This document shows, one piece after another, positions 52,421-63,397 of a DNA stretch of 64,000 nt. Position 1 is the first letter of the stretch. Every line of letters begins with the position of its first letter. Origin of the DNA: Neoceratodus forsteri (lineage: Eukaryota > Chordata > Ceratodontiformes > Ceratodontidae); contig CM057451.1 of NCBI GenBank assembly GCA_016271365.2, positions 493,013,501 to 493,077,500 of the forward strand, written 5' to 3'. The notes beneath the pieces are model-generated. The model did not search any database. It was given only the letters and a program-made list of their open reading frames with translations, and had not been told where the DNA came from. The position numbers and the translations under genes are program-made.

Positions 52421-52671
52421 GGGGGGGCCCGTCAGCATGCAATATGCATGCGCATGTGTTGGAGTGGGGGAGCTCTGCTCACTGAAGCGGAGCCTCCTTT
52501 TCAACTGTATGCCATTGTCTTTCAGCTGTCATAGACAGCTGGAGCAGTGATTGGCGCACTGCGACCACGCCTGCAAACACACTGACTGAATTGGAAGAGG
52601 CTGACACACCTCTGGAAAACTCGGATGATGGCACTATGTTTCTTGCGCATGCATGCAAGCAAACATAAAAA

Positions 52672-53770
52672 TATTAAAAAAACTGGTGAAATCACGAGCG
52701 TGCATAGAAACTGCGCAATGCACACCCGTAATGTAATTAGTTTGGGGATTTTTTTACAGCAGATTGTCAACACAGGCATTTTAGGGCCTCCGATCATGAA
52801 CAGTGTCAGTGTGATTTTCTTTATCTGTCCCAAACAATGATTTCCCACAGTGACCACGCATCTCTACACTGAAAGTGTGAAAACACATTTCAGCCATGTT
52901 GTGAAAAATGACAGCTGTACTGTTCATAAGGAAGTGTGGAAAAATGCCCCTGGTGAAAATCTGGACTGAAAATATTACAAAGTCATGAACTTATGAGGGT
53001 GCGTGGAAACTGCGCAATGCTCACTCATAACACAGTTATTTTATGGACTTTAGTCACCAAATTTTCAACATAGCCATTTTAAGACCTCTGTTCATGAACA
53101 GTGTAACTGTGATTTTCTTAATCTGTCCCAAACATTGCTTTCACATACCAACTGCACCATTGTGCGCTACATGTGCGGAAACACATTTTGAGTGACGTGA
53201 AAAATGGCAGCTGTACTGTTCATAAGGAAGTGTAATAAAATGGCAATATTGAAAATCTGGAGTGAAAATATTGAACATTTGCAAACTTACGAGCATGCGT
53301 AGGAACTGCGCAACGCACACTCATAAAACAGTAATTTTTAGGAAAATGTTCACCAAATTTTCAACATAGTCATTTTAAGACCTCTGCTCATGAACAGTGT
53401 CACTGTGATTTTCTTAATGTGTCCCATACATTGATTTCGCACACCGACTGAGCCATTGTGCGCTACATAGGTGGAAACACGTTTTGGGCAAGATGTGAAA
53501 AATGACAGCTGTACTGCTCATAAGGAGGTGTGGTAAAATGGCAATGTTGAAAATCTGGAGTGAAAATATTGAAATGTCATGAACTTATGAGTGTGCGTAG
53601 GAACTGCACAATACACGCTCGTAAAACAGTCATTTTTAGGAATTTTTCCACCAAATTTTCAACATAGGCTTTTTGAGAGCCCACCTTATGAACGGTGGCA
53701 GTGTCATTTCATTACTCAGTCCTGAAAGGTGATTTCGTGCAGTGACTGCGAAATCACCCTTCAGGCCCGA
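52672..53770 (+). repeat. ~298-bp tandem units, block 2
   Basis: Anchors at 52758, 53055, 53351 and 53649 (spacing 297, 296, 298). Direct duplicate of block 1, offset about 2.11 kb. Confidence 0.9.
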
Positions 53771-53994
53771 TTAACACCATGACAGTGAGAGCATTCATGA
53801 GAAGGGATCCCAAAAACCCCATGTTGAAAATTGTGTGCATAAATTCCAAAAAATGCCTGAGATATGCAGCAAAGTTGAAAAAACCCTATCTATCCCATTA
53901 TACAGCTTACTGGCATTTCCTCAGTTCGAGGTCGGCTTTGAAGAGTGCGGACACGTTCCCCGTCCACCGAAGATCGTTGCGCTGGAGTCCGGAG

Positions 53995-54090
53995 GTAAGT
54001 ATGGGGTGGGGGGTGTGGGGAGGCAGGGTGTGCAGTGTGTAGGTGTGGGTGGGCTGAGTGAATGCCGAGGGAACGTTTTCTTGTTTACAG
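53995..54090 (+). other. Intron-like GT-AG interval, N copy 2
   Basis: Donor CCGGAG/GTAAGTATG and acceptor TTTTCTTGTTTACAG, 96 bp. Followed by ~101-bp subrepeats at 54144, 54244 and 54347 (three copies here). Confidence 0.5.
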
Positions 54091-54849
54091 GCTTTTTTTT
54101 TTTAACAGGAAGACGATGTGGGACGTTTGCCACACTGGGGTGGGCTCCCAGCGTGGCAGCTGTAAGGCTGTTTGGGGGGAGCTGGAGCCGATGGGGGATT
54201 GGGCACCCCCATTGGCCAATTGGACTTGTGCCTCGCTGGGGTGGACTCTCAGCGTGGAAGCTGTAAGGCTGTTTGGGGTGGTCTGGAGCCGATGAGGGAT
54301 TGGGCACCACCGTCTCCCATGCGGATGTGTTGCCACTCTGGGGTGGGCACCCAGCGTGGCATCTGGAACTCTGTTTGGGGAGGAAACGCAGCACAGCTGA
54401 CGGGGGATTGGGCACCCCTGTTGGCTATACAGTGTGTGTGTGTGGAGGGCTACACACTGTATGCAGCGCGGTGTGTAAGTGCAGTAAGTGTGCGCCAGAC
54501 AGTGTAAGGGGAGTAACATATGAGCAGGCGATATCTTATCGCTGCTCACTGAAGCGTAGCTCCCTCTTTCAACTGTGTGCCACTGCATTTTTAACTGCTG
54601 TCATAGACAGCTCCAGCAGTGATTGGAGAACTGCGACCGTGCCTGCAAACATACTGACTGAACTGGAAGATGCTGACACACCTCCGAAAAACTTGGATAA
54701 TGGCATTATGTTTCTTGCACATGTGTGCAAGCAAACATAAAAATGTGTGCAAAATAGAAACCGATGCATGTATAAAGAAATGTAAGAGAATGTTACTATT
54801 ATTCAAAGCAAAATACTGGTAAATAGAACTTTAAAAGATTCTTTCCCCG

Positions 54850-56400
54850 GCTCAACATGAGTTCAGAGCTAAGCATGGGACAGACACCGCTCTAAGTTCT
54901 CTGCAGACATGCTTAGAGAAATTGACTCAGGGTCCAACATGGGTGTGGTCTTCATCGACCTTTCCAAGGCTTTCGACTTGGTTGACCACCAACTCCAACA
55001 CCACAAATTGAGTAACATAGGCCTGGACACTCATGCTCTCAGGGTGTTTGAAAGCTACCTAAATGGTCACTCTCAGAGGGTCAAGTGGAAGGACAAGATC
55101 TCTAATCCACTGCCCCTTAAGGAGGGGGTACCTGAAATGTCCATACTTGGTCCCCTCCTATTCTCCTTGTTTATAGATGATCTACACAACCATTGCGGGA
55201 GCAGTAATGTCATACAGTATGCTGATGACGCTGTGATTTACAGATCCTCTGATAACCTGAGTGACCTAGTTCCAGCCCTCCAAGAGGACCTACTCACCAT
55301 GGAGGACTGGTTTACTAAGAATAAAAGGGTTCTTAATACCACCAAAACCAAGGCCATGGTGTTCGGACCCAGATCCCTAGGCTAAAACAGATCACAACAC
55401 CTACAACTCACTTCCAGGGTGGGTAACAAACTTGAAGTGGTTGCTTTCACGAAATACCTTGGCCTTACTTTGGACCAAGGTTTCACTCTAAAACAACATG
55501 TTGACCAAGTCACCAAAGTAATTCACGGTAAACTTGGTGCACTCTATCGTCTCAAGGATCAGCTGATCCCTGAAGCCAGGACTGCCATTGCCTCGAGTGT
55601 CCTTCACCCAACACTCACCTATGCTGCCCTGATACTTCAGGGAACGGCCAGGCTCAAGTTCAATAGGTTACTGGTCTTGTACAACAAGGTAGTCTGGTTC
55701 ACCACTCAGTCCCACTCTAGGAGCCACCACTGTGACTCTCTAGCACTTCTTAGTTGGCCTTCATTCGAAGCCCGTTTCAGGTACCCAGTGCTCTGCTTAG
55801 CACATAAGCTAATTAGCCCAGCACCTCCCCCAAGCCTTGCAGGACTCATAACTGCCAAGCAAAATACTCGCAACCTACAGACCTCAGGCCATACTCTTCT
55901 TGAAGTCCCTAGGGTTAGGACCAAGACAGGGGGCATGTCCTTTTCCCACACTGCCCCTATGGAACAACCTTCCTCCTGATGTTCAGGAAGCTCCATCACC
56001 TGCAGCTTCCGAACAAGATTCAAGGCACACATGCTTGACACGAGTCAATGCCATTGCAATGTTACCTGACACTTCCACACTACCCTACTACCTGAGCACT
56101 TACCTTACTCCAACCTGAGCTGGGAGCCCCAACACTTCTCTACAGGCTCTCCTCCAAAAATACTCTGCTAGGGTAACTGTGACCCAGGTGCTGCTCTGGC
56201 TTAGTTTCACTTTGCTAATCTTTGTACAATGTTATGCAATATGTCATTGCTAGATATAGATATTCACCTGTTTACAAGTAATAATCTACATCTGTAATAA
56301 TTGTGTTTCTTACTAGTCCTGTAACTCCCGGGTTGCCCCTGAAAAAGGGACCTTCGGGGCTCAGTGGGCCTACCCGGTCATCAAAATTCAATAAATAAAT
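54850..56400 (+). mobile_element. LINE with Rex1/L2-like RT, 5' truncated
   Basis: Plus-strand non-LTR element starting inside RT and ending in an A/T-rich tail ATTCAATAAATAAATAAA near 56385-56403. RT motifs are clear (see the RT entry). Clade is uncertain between Rex1/Babar-like and L2-like; motif A (FIDLSKAFDLVDH) and the tail differ from the L2 copies here. Confidence 0.8.
54860..55979 (+). pseudogene. LINE reverse transcriptase
   Basis: A frame from 54909 reads VVFIDLSKAFDLVDHQLQHH, GVPEMSILGPLLFSLFIDDL (QG changed to EM), QYADDAVIYRSS (motif C intact, about 55215-55250) and MEDWFTKNKRVLNTTKTKAM. TAA follows at 55383. The thumb continues at 55419-55979: VVAFTKYLGLTLDQGFTL, YRLKDQLIPEARTAIASSVL, RSHHCDSLALLSWPSFEARF. 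Both RT aspartates survive; the N-terminal part and endonuclease are absent. Confidence 0.84.
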
Positions 56401-56560
56401 AAATTTGTATATAAACATTTCCAAATATCACTTCTTTATGCTGCAAAATATGCACCTAACTCATCTGAAAATTACTGTAATGATTAAAGTTAGTAAGATA
56501 CCATAATACCATACAGGAAGTTTGTTTATCAAGGCAAACACATAATCAAATGAACTCCTA
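56401..56560. other. Unassigned AT-rich spacer
   Basis: No recognised feature; may include the 3' end of the Penelope-like element. Confidence 0.4.
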
Positions 56561-57345
56561 TTTTACTTTTTCCAGGTAGGATGGAGTAACCCCTGGTACG
56601 GAGGCCATTTCTGAGAATCAGTTTCTATATGAAAGAAAAAAGATAAAAACAAAGGCATAATTATAGTTATAGAACTAGCAACAAAACAAAACAATGTAGC
56701 AGAAAGGTTCCTCACTGAAATGTACACATGTTATGGGTCAATAAATCATTTTAATTATTTCTTTAAAAATGGTTTAATATCCCATTTTTCATTCAAGCCA
56801 TGCTGTTTAACACAGTTTAACTTAAAAATCCATTTACTTTCTTTTTCAAGTACGGTGTTGGATCTGTCACCCCTAATTTAAATGGTGGCACCCATTCTAT
56901 GCCACTGAATTTCAGATCATCAGGTTTAGAATCATGGTGTAGGGCAAAATGGGTTCCTACAGGGGTGTCCTGTCTTTTGTTCACAACAGATCTCACATGC
57001 TCTTGTGTACATTGTTTAAGTGGTCTTATTGTTTTACCCACATAGACTAAACCACAGCTGCACCATAGTGCATATAAAACGTAACTGGTGTCACACGTTA
57101 CCAGTTCTCTGATACTAACCTTCTTGTTAGGTTCTCTAGGATGTTCAAATGTAGTACTATTAACTGCATGTTTGCAGATGTTGCACCTACTACATTAATA
57201 GAACCCAACAGGCCTATTAGGAAGCCAAGTTCTATTTGTACTTTGTGCAATTTCCGGTGATCTACTGTGGACCAACTTGTCCCTTAAATTACTAGCCCTG
57301 CTTAATGAAACTCTAGGTGACAGTCCAACAGCCCCCCCCCCCACT
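56560..57345 (-). pseudogene. Penelope-like element, GIY-YIG endonuclease
   Basis: The minus strand encodes the C-terminal part of a Penelope-like retroelement. A linker with PRVSLSRASNLRDKLVHS (57330-57280) leads to a cysteine cluster, CSRCNICKHAVNSTTFEHP (57195-57140). The GIY-YIG domain starts SYVLYALWCSCGLVYVGKT (57090-57035), continues LKQCTQEH (the usual catalytic Arg is Cys) and GTHFALHH, and ends near KQHGLNEKWDIKPFL (56815-56770) after a frameshift. The endonuclease nicks the target in these elements. The RT half is not present. It resembles vertebrate Neptune-type elements. Confidence 0.78.
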
Positions 57346-57425
57346 ACTTCATCACAGAGCACGTAGTGAGCCCTCTGTCTCTCTTCTTGGGACCACCGGA
57401 TGGCAGTCTCACTTCCTCCAGACCA
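57346..57425 (-). mobile_element. 5' end fragment of the L2-associated LINE
   Basis: About 80 bp matching 49233-49311 (shared CTCTTCTTGGGACCACCGGA) and abutting the same L2 site CTGATGAGAGA. It continues leftward into Penelope sequence instead of LINE sequence. Confidence 0.7.
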
Positions 57426-57990
57426 CTGATGAGAGATTAAGGTGTACAAGAACTGACCTGTCTCCTCTAGCTCTAGCCCTGAGGAGGTCATTTTGCACCC
57501 TGACTAATGCTGTTTCAGTACTATGTCTGGCAGTGAAACCAGACTGGAATGGCTCATAGATATCAAAGGATACGAGGTGCTCCTTGAGCTGCTGTGCCAC
57601 TATTTTCTCAACAACCTTACCTTAAAATGCTATGTTGGAAATTGGATGGTAATTTGCCAGGACATCGAGGTTGAGAGATGGTTTCTTCAAGAGGTCCTCA
57701 CCAGAGCCTCTTTCAAGGCATCTGGAAAAACTTCCTCTGACAATGAGCACCCAACAATCCTAGCAAACACTGGGCCAATGGTCCCAACACATCCCATCAA
57801 GAAATGGCTCTGGCTGGGTCCAGTTCACAACAACTGTGCCTTAGCATCAAGATCACCTCAATGATCTTGGCCACCTCCAAAGGTCTAAACTCACCCCAAA
57901 TAGTCAGAGTGCCTCTGCCATCCCCAGGCCGACTGCTGCGAGGCAAAACTTGCCTCACTGATGGGATCCCCGACCGGATAGAGGACACCC
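57415..57990 (-). pseudogene. L2 reverse transcriptase, N-terminal part
   Basis: The complement reads [40 protein letters not shown] and SS, ending at the insertion site. Upstream text (57990-57600) is a degenerate RT N-terminus (KIIEVI, VRQVLPRSSRPGDG). Reading past 57426 (VVWRK) is LINE 5' sequence. Confidence 0.8.
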
Positions 57991-59900
57991 TGTCAGAGAA
58001 GAACTGAGCAAACTCACAGCATAATGCAATTGAAAAAGCTTTTTTTGGCTGTAGACATGGTGTAAAAGTCAGTCAACAGTCCGAAAAAGCTGAGATGGTC
58101 TGTTCTTCCCTGCAGCAATCTCCCTGGACAGGAACTCTGCCTTCTTACAGTTAATTGCTGCTTGGTACTCATGATAATGAGCGCACAAGGTGGGTTTGCC
58201 CTCCCCCAATCAAGTCTTCTGCCAGCAACGCCCCAACTTCCGACCCCTGATCTTCATCACCTTGAGATCACCATTGAACCACGGGAACACAAGTGAGAAG
58301 ATCTGGGTCATATATAGACCAGTGTGATGGCATCGAGTACCTCAGCAACCTCTCTATTGTAGGCTGCCACCACTTCACCCATACCCACCACACATTCAGC
58401 ATTAACACTAGATAAATCAGCTACAGCCAGCAGTCCCTCTGGGGACACTCCCCTTAAAGGGTGATAGCTGACCATCCCAACAGGGGAGGGACTTTCGGGG
58501 GGGGGCACAAAACAAGAACTTCACCGTGCAATGATTGACCATAGACATGACCAGTCCTGAGATTCATCACCTCAAGCCCTAGTGAGAAAACCAGGTCCAG
58601 TATGTGGCCGTGGTGGTGGGCCGCAGAAGTAACCACTTGTGCCAGGCCCAATAATGACATCAACTGGAGGAGGTCAGAACCAAATTACGAGGATTCATCA
58701 TTGATCCAGGCACTGAAGTCCCTGAGAATCAACCATCTGGGGGACTTCAAAACCTTGTCAATGACAACATCCATGACCTCTTGCAGGAACTCTCCTCCCA
58801 TCCCAGAGGGCGATAAATGAGGAGGATCCTGCAGCCTGCACCTGGATCCCCAAGCACTGCCACACACTCAAAAGACCTGGCTGTCCCCACTAGGTGCAAG
58901 TAGATGGACAGAGAAAATGCTTGATCGACCTTGGACTTTCTTATAGACTCTTGCAGCTTGTCACCTTCTGACTTGCTTGAAGGTCTATCAACTTGTCACC
59001 TTCAGCTGTTTCCAGGCCCAATGCAGAGCCCAAGTGCAAGGCTTACACGGCCACAAGGAACCCAGATCAAGGAGTGATTCCACAGTCCAGCACCCCTAAT
59101 GGGTTCAGAGTTCTCTAGCACTTAGACATGCACCTGTGGCCCCTGCAGCCAAGTCTGCCTCACTCGGTAGGGGGTTGCAGGTTCCCTACCTGGCTCCAAG
59201 TTGCAGCTGTAAAGATTCTCAGATTCTGCCTTTCTCCTGAGCAAGAACAAACAGCTCCCATGTGCAGCATATAGGTTCTCAGAACTTTCCACCTTCCCAG
59301 TGGCTTTTGACTAGTGACTTTCAGTTTCTGGATAGAAGCTGCACCTTTTCACAGCTGGCTTTCAGCAAACTACAGGCTCCGGAAACACTGGACACCTGCA
59401 AATCTTTTTCTTCCAATGTCCTCAAATTCAACAGCAGTGCCACTTTAAGCTCTGGCACTCCCAGTTCCAAACCACCCCTTTCACTGGCTCGGGGTTTTTT
59501 CCTCACACTGATGCAGGCTTACTGCAAAATCCTGGATCTCAAACACTTCCAGGAGATTTTCACCAAAAATGTCTTAGACGTTCGGATGCAATATCACAAT
59601 TCTCTCATTGGCTCTCATAAGCAAGACATTGTTGTGGCTTCTTATTCACCTCTTCTAGGTCTCCGGTCCCCGACTAGCTGAATTACAGGGCTGCGACCAC
59701 TGGAGAGGCATCCAATTTGCCACAGGAATGGCCCAAAACAGAAAGGCGCTAGTGCGCATGTGCAGGCTACCTAACCACACCGAAGTGCTGAAACAGGTTG
59801 GCAGCTCCATGGTTCAGCTCCTCTGACTTCAACTCCAGGAGGAAAACAGGGCTTGGGTCTGCAGGGGGACCAGAACAGGGGGAAAACAGGAGCACCAGGG
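57426..59900 (-). mobile_element. L2 LINE, 5' half
   Basis: Minus-strand L2 covering 5' UTR, endonuclease and RT up to the LDLSS codons, where it is cut at CTGATGAGAGA (57426-57436). No L2 3' half follows on the left in this locus. The 5' end is not sharply defined; sequence near 59650-59900 is taken as 5' UTR. Confidence 0.8.
58308..58870 (-). pseudogene. L2 endonuclease domain
   Basis: The complement reads RWLILRDFSAWINDESS (family GDFNIHVD, about 58730-58685), then LLGLAQVVTSAAHHHGHILD LVFS-type sequence (58655-58580). This is the late AP-endonuclease region of L2. Later frames (58508-58308) are degenerate linker. Confidence 0.78.
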
Positions 59901-59954
59901 CCATTAAGGTAAGCCTCTGCCTGAAGGGGGGGGTGCATACCTGTTCAGGATGTC

Positions 59955-60372
59955 TGCTTTTTTGTAATCCTTTCCTGAGCAGCGTCCCACTGCCCTCCTT
60001 ATCCTCACCATTCTTGTCTTCCTCTTCTCACTTATGTACCTGAAGAAAGTCTTAGCCCTTTTAGCTACCCCTTGGTTATCCTTTCCTCTGTCTGTACCTT
60101 TGCTCCCCTCACTGCCTTTCCTGCTTCCCTCAGTTTCACTTGGTACACCTCTCTGTCTTTCTCTCTATGTGTTTCCTTATACCTCCAGAACATCACCCTT
60201 TTATCATTCACCAACTTGGCCACTTCTCTAGAGAACCACAACAGTCTTGTTTTCCTTCTGCTTTTACTCACTTCCTTCACAAAGAGGCTGGTTTTCTTAA
60301 TTATGCCCTCCCTTATTTTTCCCCACAGTACCTCTACCCCTTCCTGCCCCCTCCTCCCCCGAGGCAGTTTCT
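59955..60372 (-). mobile_element. CR1 fragment (linker region)
   Basis: The complement reads KIREGIIKKTSLFVKEVSKS, RLLWFSREVAKLVNDKRVMF, EKDREVYQVKLREAGKAVRG and KGLRLSSGT-like text to about 59960. This is the CR1 segment between endonuclease and RT. It ends abruptly at 60372 in an inverted junction. Confidence 0.82.
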
Positions 60373-60445
60373 GAGGCAGTTCTGGAGGCCACATCTCAGG
60401 AAGGACATAGACAGAGTGGAGGTGGTCTACAGGAGGGCAGCTCAT
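60373..60445 (+). mobile_element. CR1 fragment, inverted relative to neighbour
   Basis: Plus-strand text QFWRPHLRKDIDRVEVVYRRA, the CR1 RT thumb region, joined head-on to the minus-strand CR1 linker. About 70 bp. Confidence 0.75.
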
Positions 60446-62147
60446 CCCTGGACCTACTAGCCTCTCCTCAAACTCTGGAACTCACACTACCATTGACTGC
60501 ATCCTCACTAACTGAACTGATAGGATCATGTTGAGTGGCACCTTAGCAGACACTATTTCTGATCATTCCCCTGTTTACTGCATATGAAAGGCACATACTA
60601 CATCCTATTCACCTAAAGTAATCTCCATACATAATTTTTCTAGGTTAAATCCTAATACTTTTCTGCCGACATCCTAAACAGATTGACGTCCCCTTTACTG
60701 CACCAGTAAAGTAAATGATGCCCTAAAATACTTCATTTCTCAGTTTTGCTCTATCCAGGACATACATACTCCTGCAGTAACATGCAGGATTTGTGGCTCA
60801 CTGAACAGATGGCTTCACAAAGACCTCCTAGCCCTCTTAAGGGACAGACAAAAGAGCTGAGCTAAATTTAAAATATCTGTCCTCCACACAGACCTGGTAA
60901 ACTATTGGTCCAAGAGAAATGCCTGCAAAAAAGCAATGTATTGTGCAAAAAGTTCCTACTGTAAAAACATACTACTTGGTGCTGCCATTGGCGAGGTCGG
61001 AATCTTCTGAATGTGTTTTGCAGATTTTTGCCGTGTTCCATGGAATTTTTTGGCTGAATCATGGAAAAATACACATGAACTGCAGAATAATAGTTCTGAA
61101 GAATTTGTTTCTGCAGTTTGATGAATTATTCTGCAACACATGTAATTATTCTGCAGTTCAGTGATCAGTTCTTCAGACTTTTTTCTCCACAGTTTAATAA
61201 AATAATCCACAATTTAAACATTTATTTCACCATTCTAAGTTGGAATTTCCTCGAAAGTTGCTAATTTGATTTCCACACTTCCGAAGAAGTGAAAATCTGA
61301 CTTTCACGGAAATTCCCCTGGTGGAAGATTTTTTTCACACACCTCTAGGAACCATGTGAAAAACTTTATTAGTGCTAACCTGAGTCCGTCTTCAAATGAC
61401 TGTGGTTGATAGTTCCCACTGCAACAATCCTGTCATTATTGCTAATTCTTTCAATTCCTATTTCTCTGACCTTTCCAAATATACCCCATTTGCTACAACA
61501 CATACTAACTACTTTCTTTCTCTCTTATTTTGTTCCTCCCACTTTTCCCCAGTTCTATCTGTGAACAGTCTCCACACATGAAGTTCACAAACTTCTTAAC
61601 TCTGTCTGTAGTAGTGTTGGTGCAGATGGTCTTGAACCTCGACTACTTAAACTGGCGGCCCCTCTCATTGCCTCTCCTCTTACCTGTATTTTCAACCTAT
61701 CCCTATGCTCTGGTATGGTTCCTGATATATGGAAAAGGGCCAGAGTTGTTCCTGTCTAACAAAGGGGACATTAAATCTATCATAAAGTACCACCCGATTG
61801 CCATCCTACCAGTACTATGTAAGCTCCTTGAAAGAACAGTATCAACCATAACCGTTAGCTATCTACAAGACAATGGCCTTTTCTGACTCCCAACATGGTT
61901 TCTGTAGTGGCCACAGTACCACTACTGCCCTACTAAAGTTTAATAATGGTACAAAACTTGCCATGGACAGTGGTACATTAACAGATGCTGTCTTTACTGA
62001 CCTTACAAAAGCATTTGATCTTGTTGACCACATTCTAAGATGGGCTCCCTTGGTTTCTCCTCTACTGTTGTCCATTGATACCAAAACTACCTTACTGACA
62101 GGCAGGAATTTGTCAAACATAACTCTACAATATCTTCTCCTGAAAAC
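60446..62147 (+). mobile_element. LINE (Rex1/L2-like), part 1
   Basis: Plus-strand element with the endonuclease C-terminus (TTIDCILTN, GTLADTISDHSPVYC at 60500-60580), a linker, and RT start with QHGFCSGHSTTTALLKFNN (61890-61940) and FTDLTKAFDLVDHI (61995-62035). It stops at about 62147 inside RT and resumes at 63771. Similar in RT type to 54850-56400. Heavily frameshifted. Confidence 0.75.
60962..61352. mobile_element. AT-rich insertion, probable MITE
   Basis: Interrupts the LINE linker. It has no coding and is full of inverted TTCTGCAG/CTGCAGAATAAT words, in style like the hAT MITE at 37549-37884. Ends are approximate and no TSD is established. Confidence 0.45.
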
Positions 62148-62372
62148 ATAGAAGTTGATGGCAGAAAAGGACTGCAAGGACCATCCAGTCTACCCATTTT
62201 ACTAATTTGCTCCCACTGCTTCTATTAGGTCAGCAGCCTCAGCTATGCCCCCTTCATATGTATGATTCCCTTGTGCATATCCCATGACCTCTTGAATTCC
62301 TCCACTTTACATGCTCCCAACGCCTCCTGAGGCAGGGTGTTCCACACATCCACTACTCTCTCTGTAAAAAGA
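62148..62372 (-). mobile_element. CR1 3' end, part 1
   Basis: The complement is the CR1 3' UTR/C-terminal region: ACATAGAAGTTGATGGCAGA at the 3' end and the GTGGATGTGTGGAACACCCT type block near 62340. It continues at 63398. Confidence 0.8.
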
Positions 62373-63397
62373 ACTCCAAGGTTCTGTGTTGGGCCCCGTG
62401 TTGTTTGGGATTTTTATCAGAGATATTAATTCAGGAACCAACTGTCACTCGATTAAATTTGTGGATGACACCAACCTTTGTTCCGAAGTGGATACTATTG
62501 CCAAATCAACCCTTATCCAACAAGATCTCAATCTAATTGACAGATGGGTGGAACAAAATAAAATGGAATTCAACATTGAGAAATGTTCAGTGATTCACTT
62601 TAGTAAAAGAAATTTCATTACTATTTATTATCTAAACAGGCATCCAATCAAGGCAGTAGACTCAAAAGATGATCTAGGTATCATTGTCAAGGCCACTGAT
62701 TTATGATGATTAAAACAATGAAATTCCATTTTCAAGACTTCAAATTCCGGAATTGCACCAGTGTAAACAAGCGACTCTTAGAGCCAATAGAATTTTAACA
62801 TCAGTTAAGAAATCATTTGTTAATAAGGGCAAAGCCTGTATTCTGCCACTCTGAACAACCTATGTTAGACCACATGTGGATTATGCAGCTTCATTCTGGG
62901 CACTAAATTAGTTAAAGATTCACCACTAATTGAGTCAGTCCAAAGAAGGGCCACTAAACTCATTACTCCCATTAGCAATTTATTTTATGATGATAGATTA
63001 AGAGCCCATAACCTGTATGATTTAAATTCACGCAGAAATAGGGGCGACGTACTCATGCTCTTTAACATTTTAAGGGACCCATATCTTATAAAGGAATATA
63101 ATTTCTCTTGGGCTTTAAAACCAGATGGACTCAGATGCCATAACAGGCAACTACAGACTCCTAAGGTCAATACCAATAAGAGAAGTAATTTTTTTACTAT
63201 TTGGGCATGCAAATTATGGAATTCCTTACCCAATTATTTGGTTGATATCAGCTCTTTTGAAATGTTTAAAAATATTCTGGATACTCTAGATAAGTACCTC
63301 CCAGACTATAGGTTGTAGCATATACCGTGCAGGTGCAGGTAAGGTGGTCTCAATGGGCTTTGCCTTCTTCCACCTTTAACTACCGAGTAATACCAAG
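62373..63397 (+). mobile_element. CR1-like LINE nested in CR1
   Basis: Plus-strand, 5' truncated within RT. Reads SVLGPVLFGIFIRDINSG, IKFVDDTNLCSEVD (motif C as FVDD, about 62455-62475) and IDRWVEQNKMEFNIEKCSVI. The thumb follows in other frames: VQRRATKLI-type text near 62940 and SNFFTIWACKLWNSLPNYL near 63185-63235. The tail is near 63330-63397 (GGTCTCAATGGGCTTTGCC). Confidence 0.8.

Larger units (their letters stand above)
49853..54745 (+). mobile_element. Repeat N, plus copy with internal duplication
   Basis: Starts ACAAGCATTTGTCAATGCC. It consists of a unique left segment (to about 50340), four ~298-bp tandem units, an exon-like stretch, a GT-AG interval, four ~101-bp subrepeats and a right end with AACATAAAAA. 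From about 50565 to 52671 the whole middle-plus-right part is repeated at 52672-54740. Apart from that duplication its length (about 2.8 kb) and order match the minus copy. No transposase, RT or structural RNA promoter is recognised. The superfamily is unknown. Confidence 0.72.

Noticed and set aside
51925..52442. Long open frames on both strands in the ~101-bp subrepeats
   Set aside because: Unit length varies between 100 and 102 bp, so no frame is maintained over units, and several frames are open at once by composition.
50340..54740. Regularly spaced repeats that might suggest a CRISPR array
   Set aside because: Units are ~298 and ~101 bp with no short direct repeat/unique spacer pattern, and the surroundings are vertebrate transposons.
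54700..54745. Helitron-type 3' end (hairpin near the right end of N)
   Set aside because: There is a GCACATGTGTGC palindrome, but no CTRR terminus after it, and the left end does not begin with TC.
49853..54745. True terminal inverted repeats for N from ATGTTTGCYTG
   Set aside because: On the left the word is about 20 bp inside the shared boundary, so it is not terminal. Kept only as an observation.
57195..57491. A 98-residue minus-strand frame as a single protein
   Set aside because: It crosses L2, LINE 5' and Penelope sequence. Only its C-terminal part is real Penelope coding.
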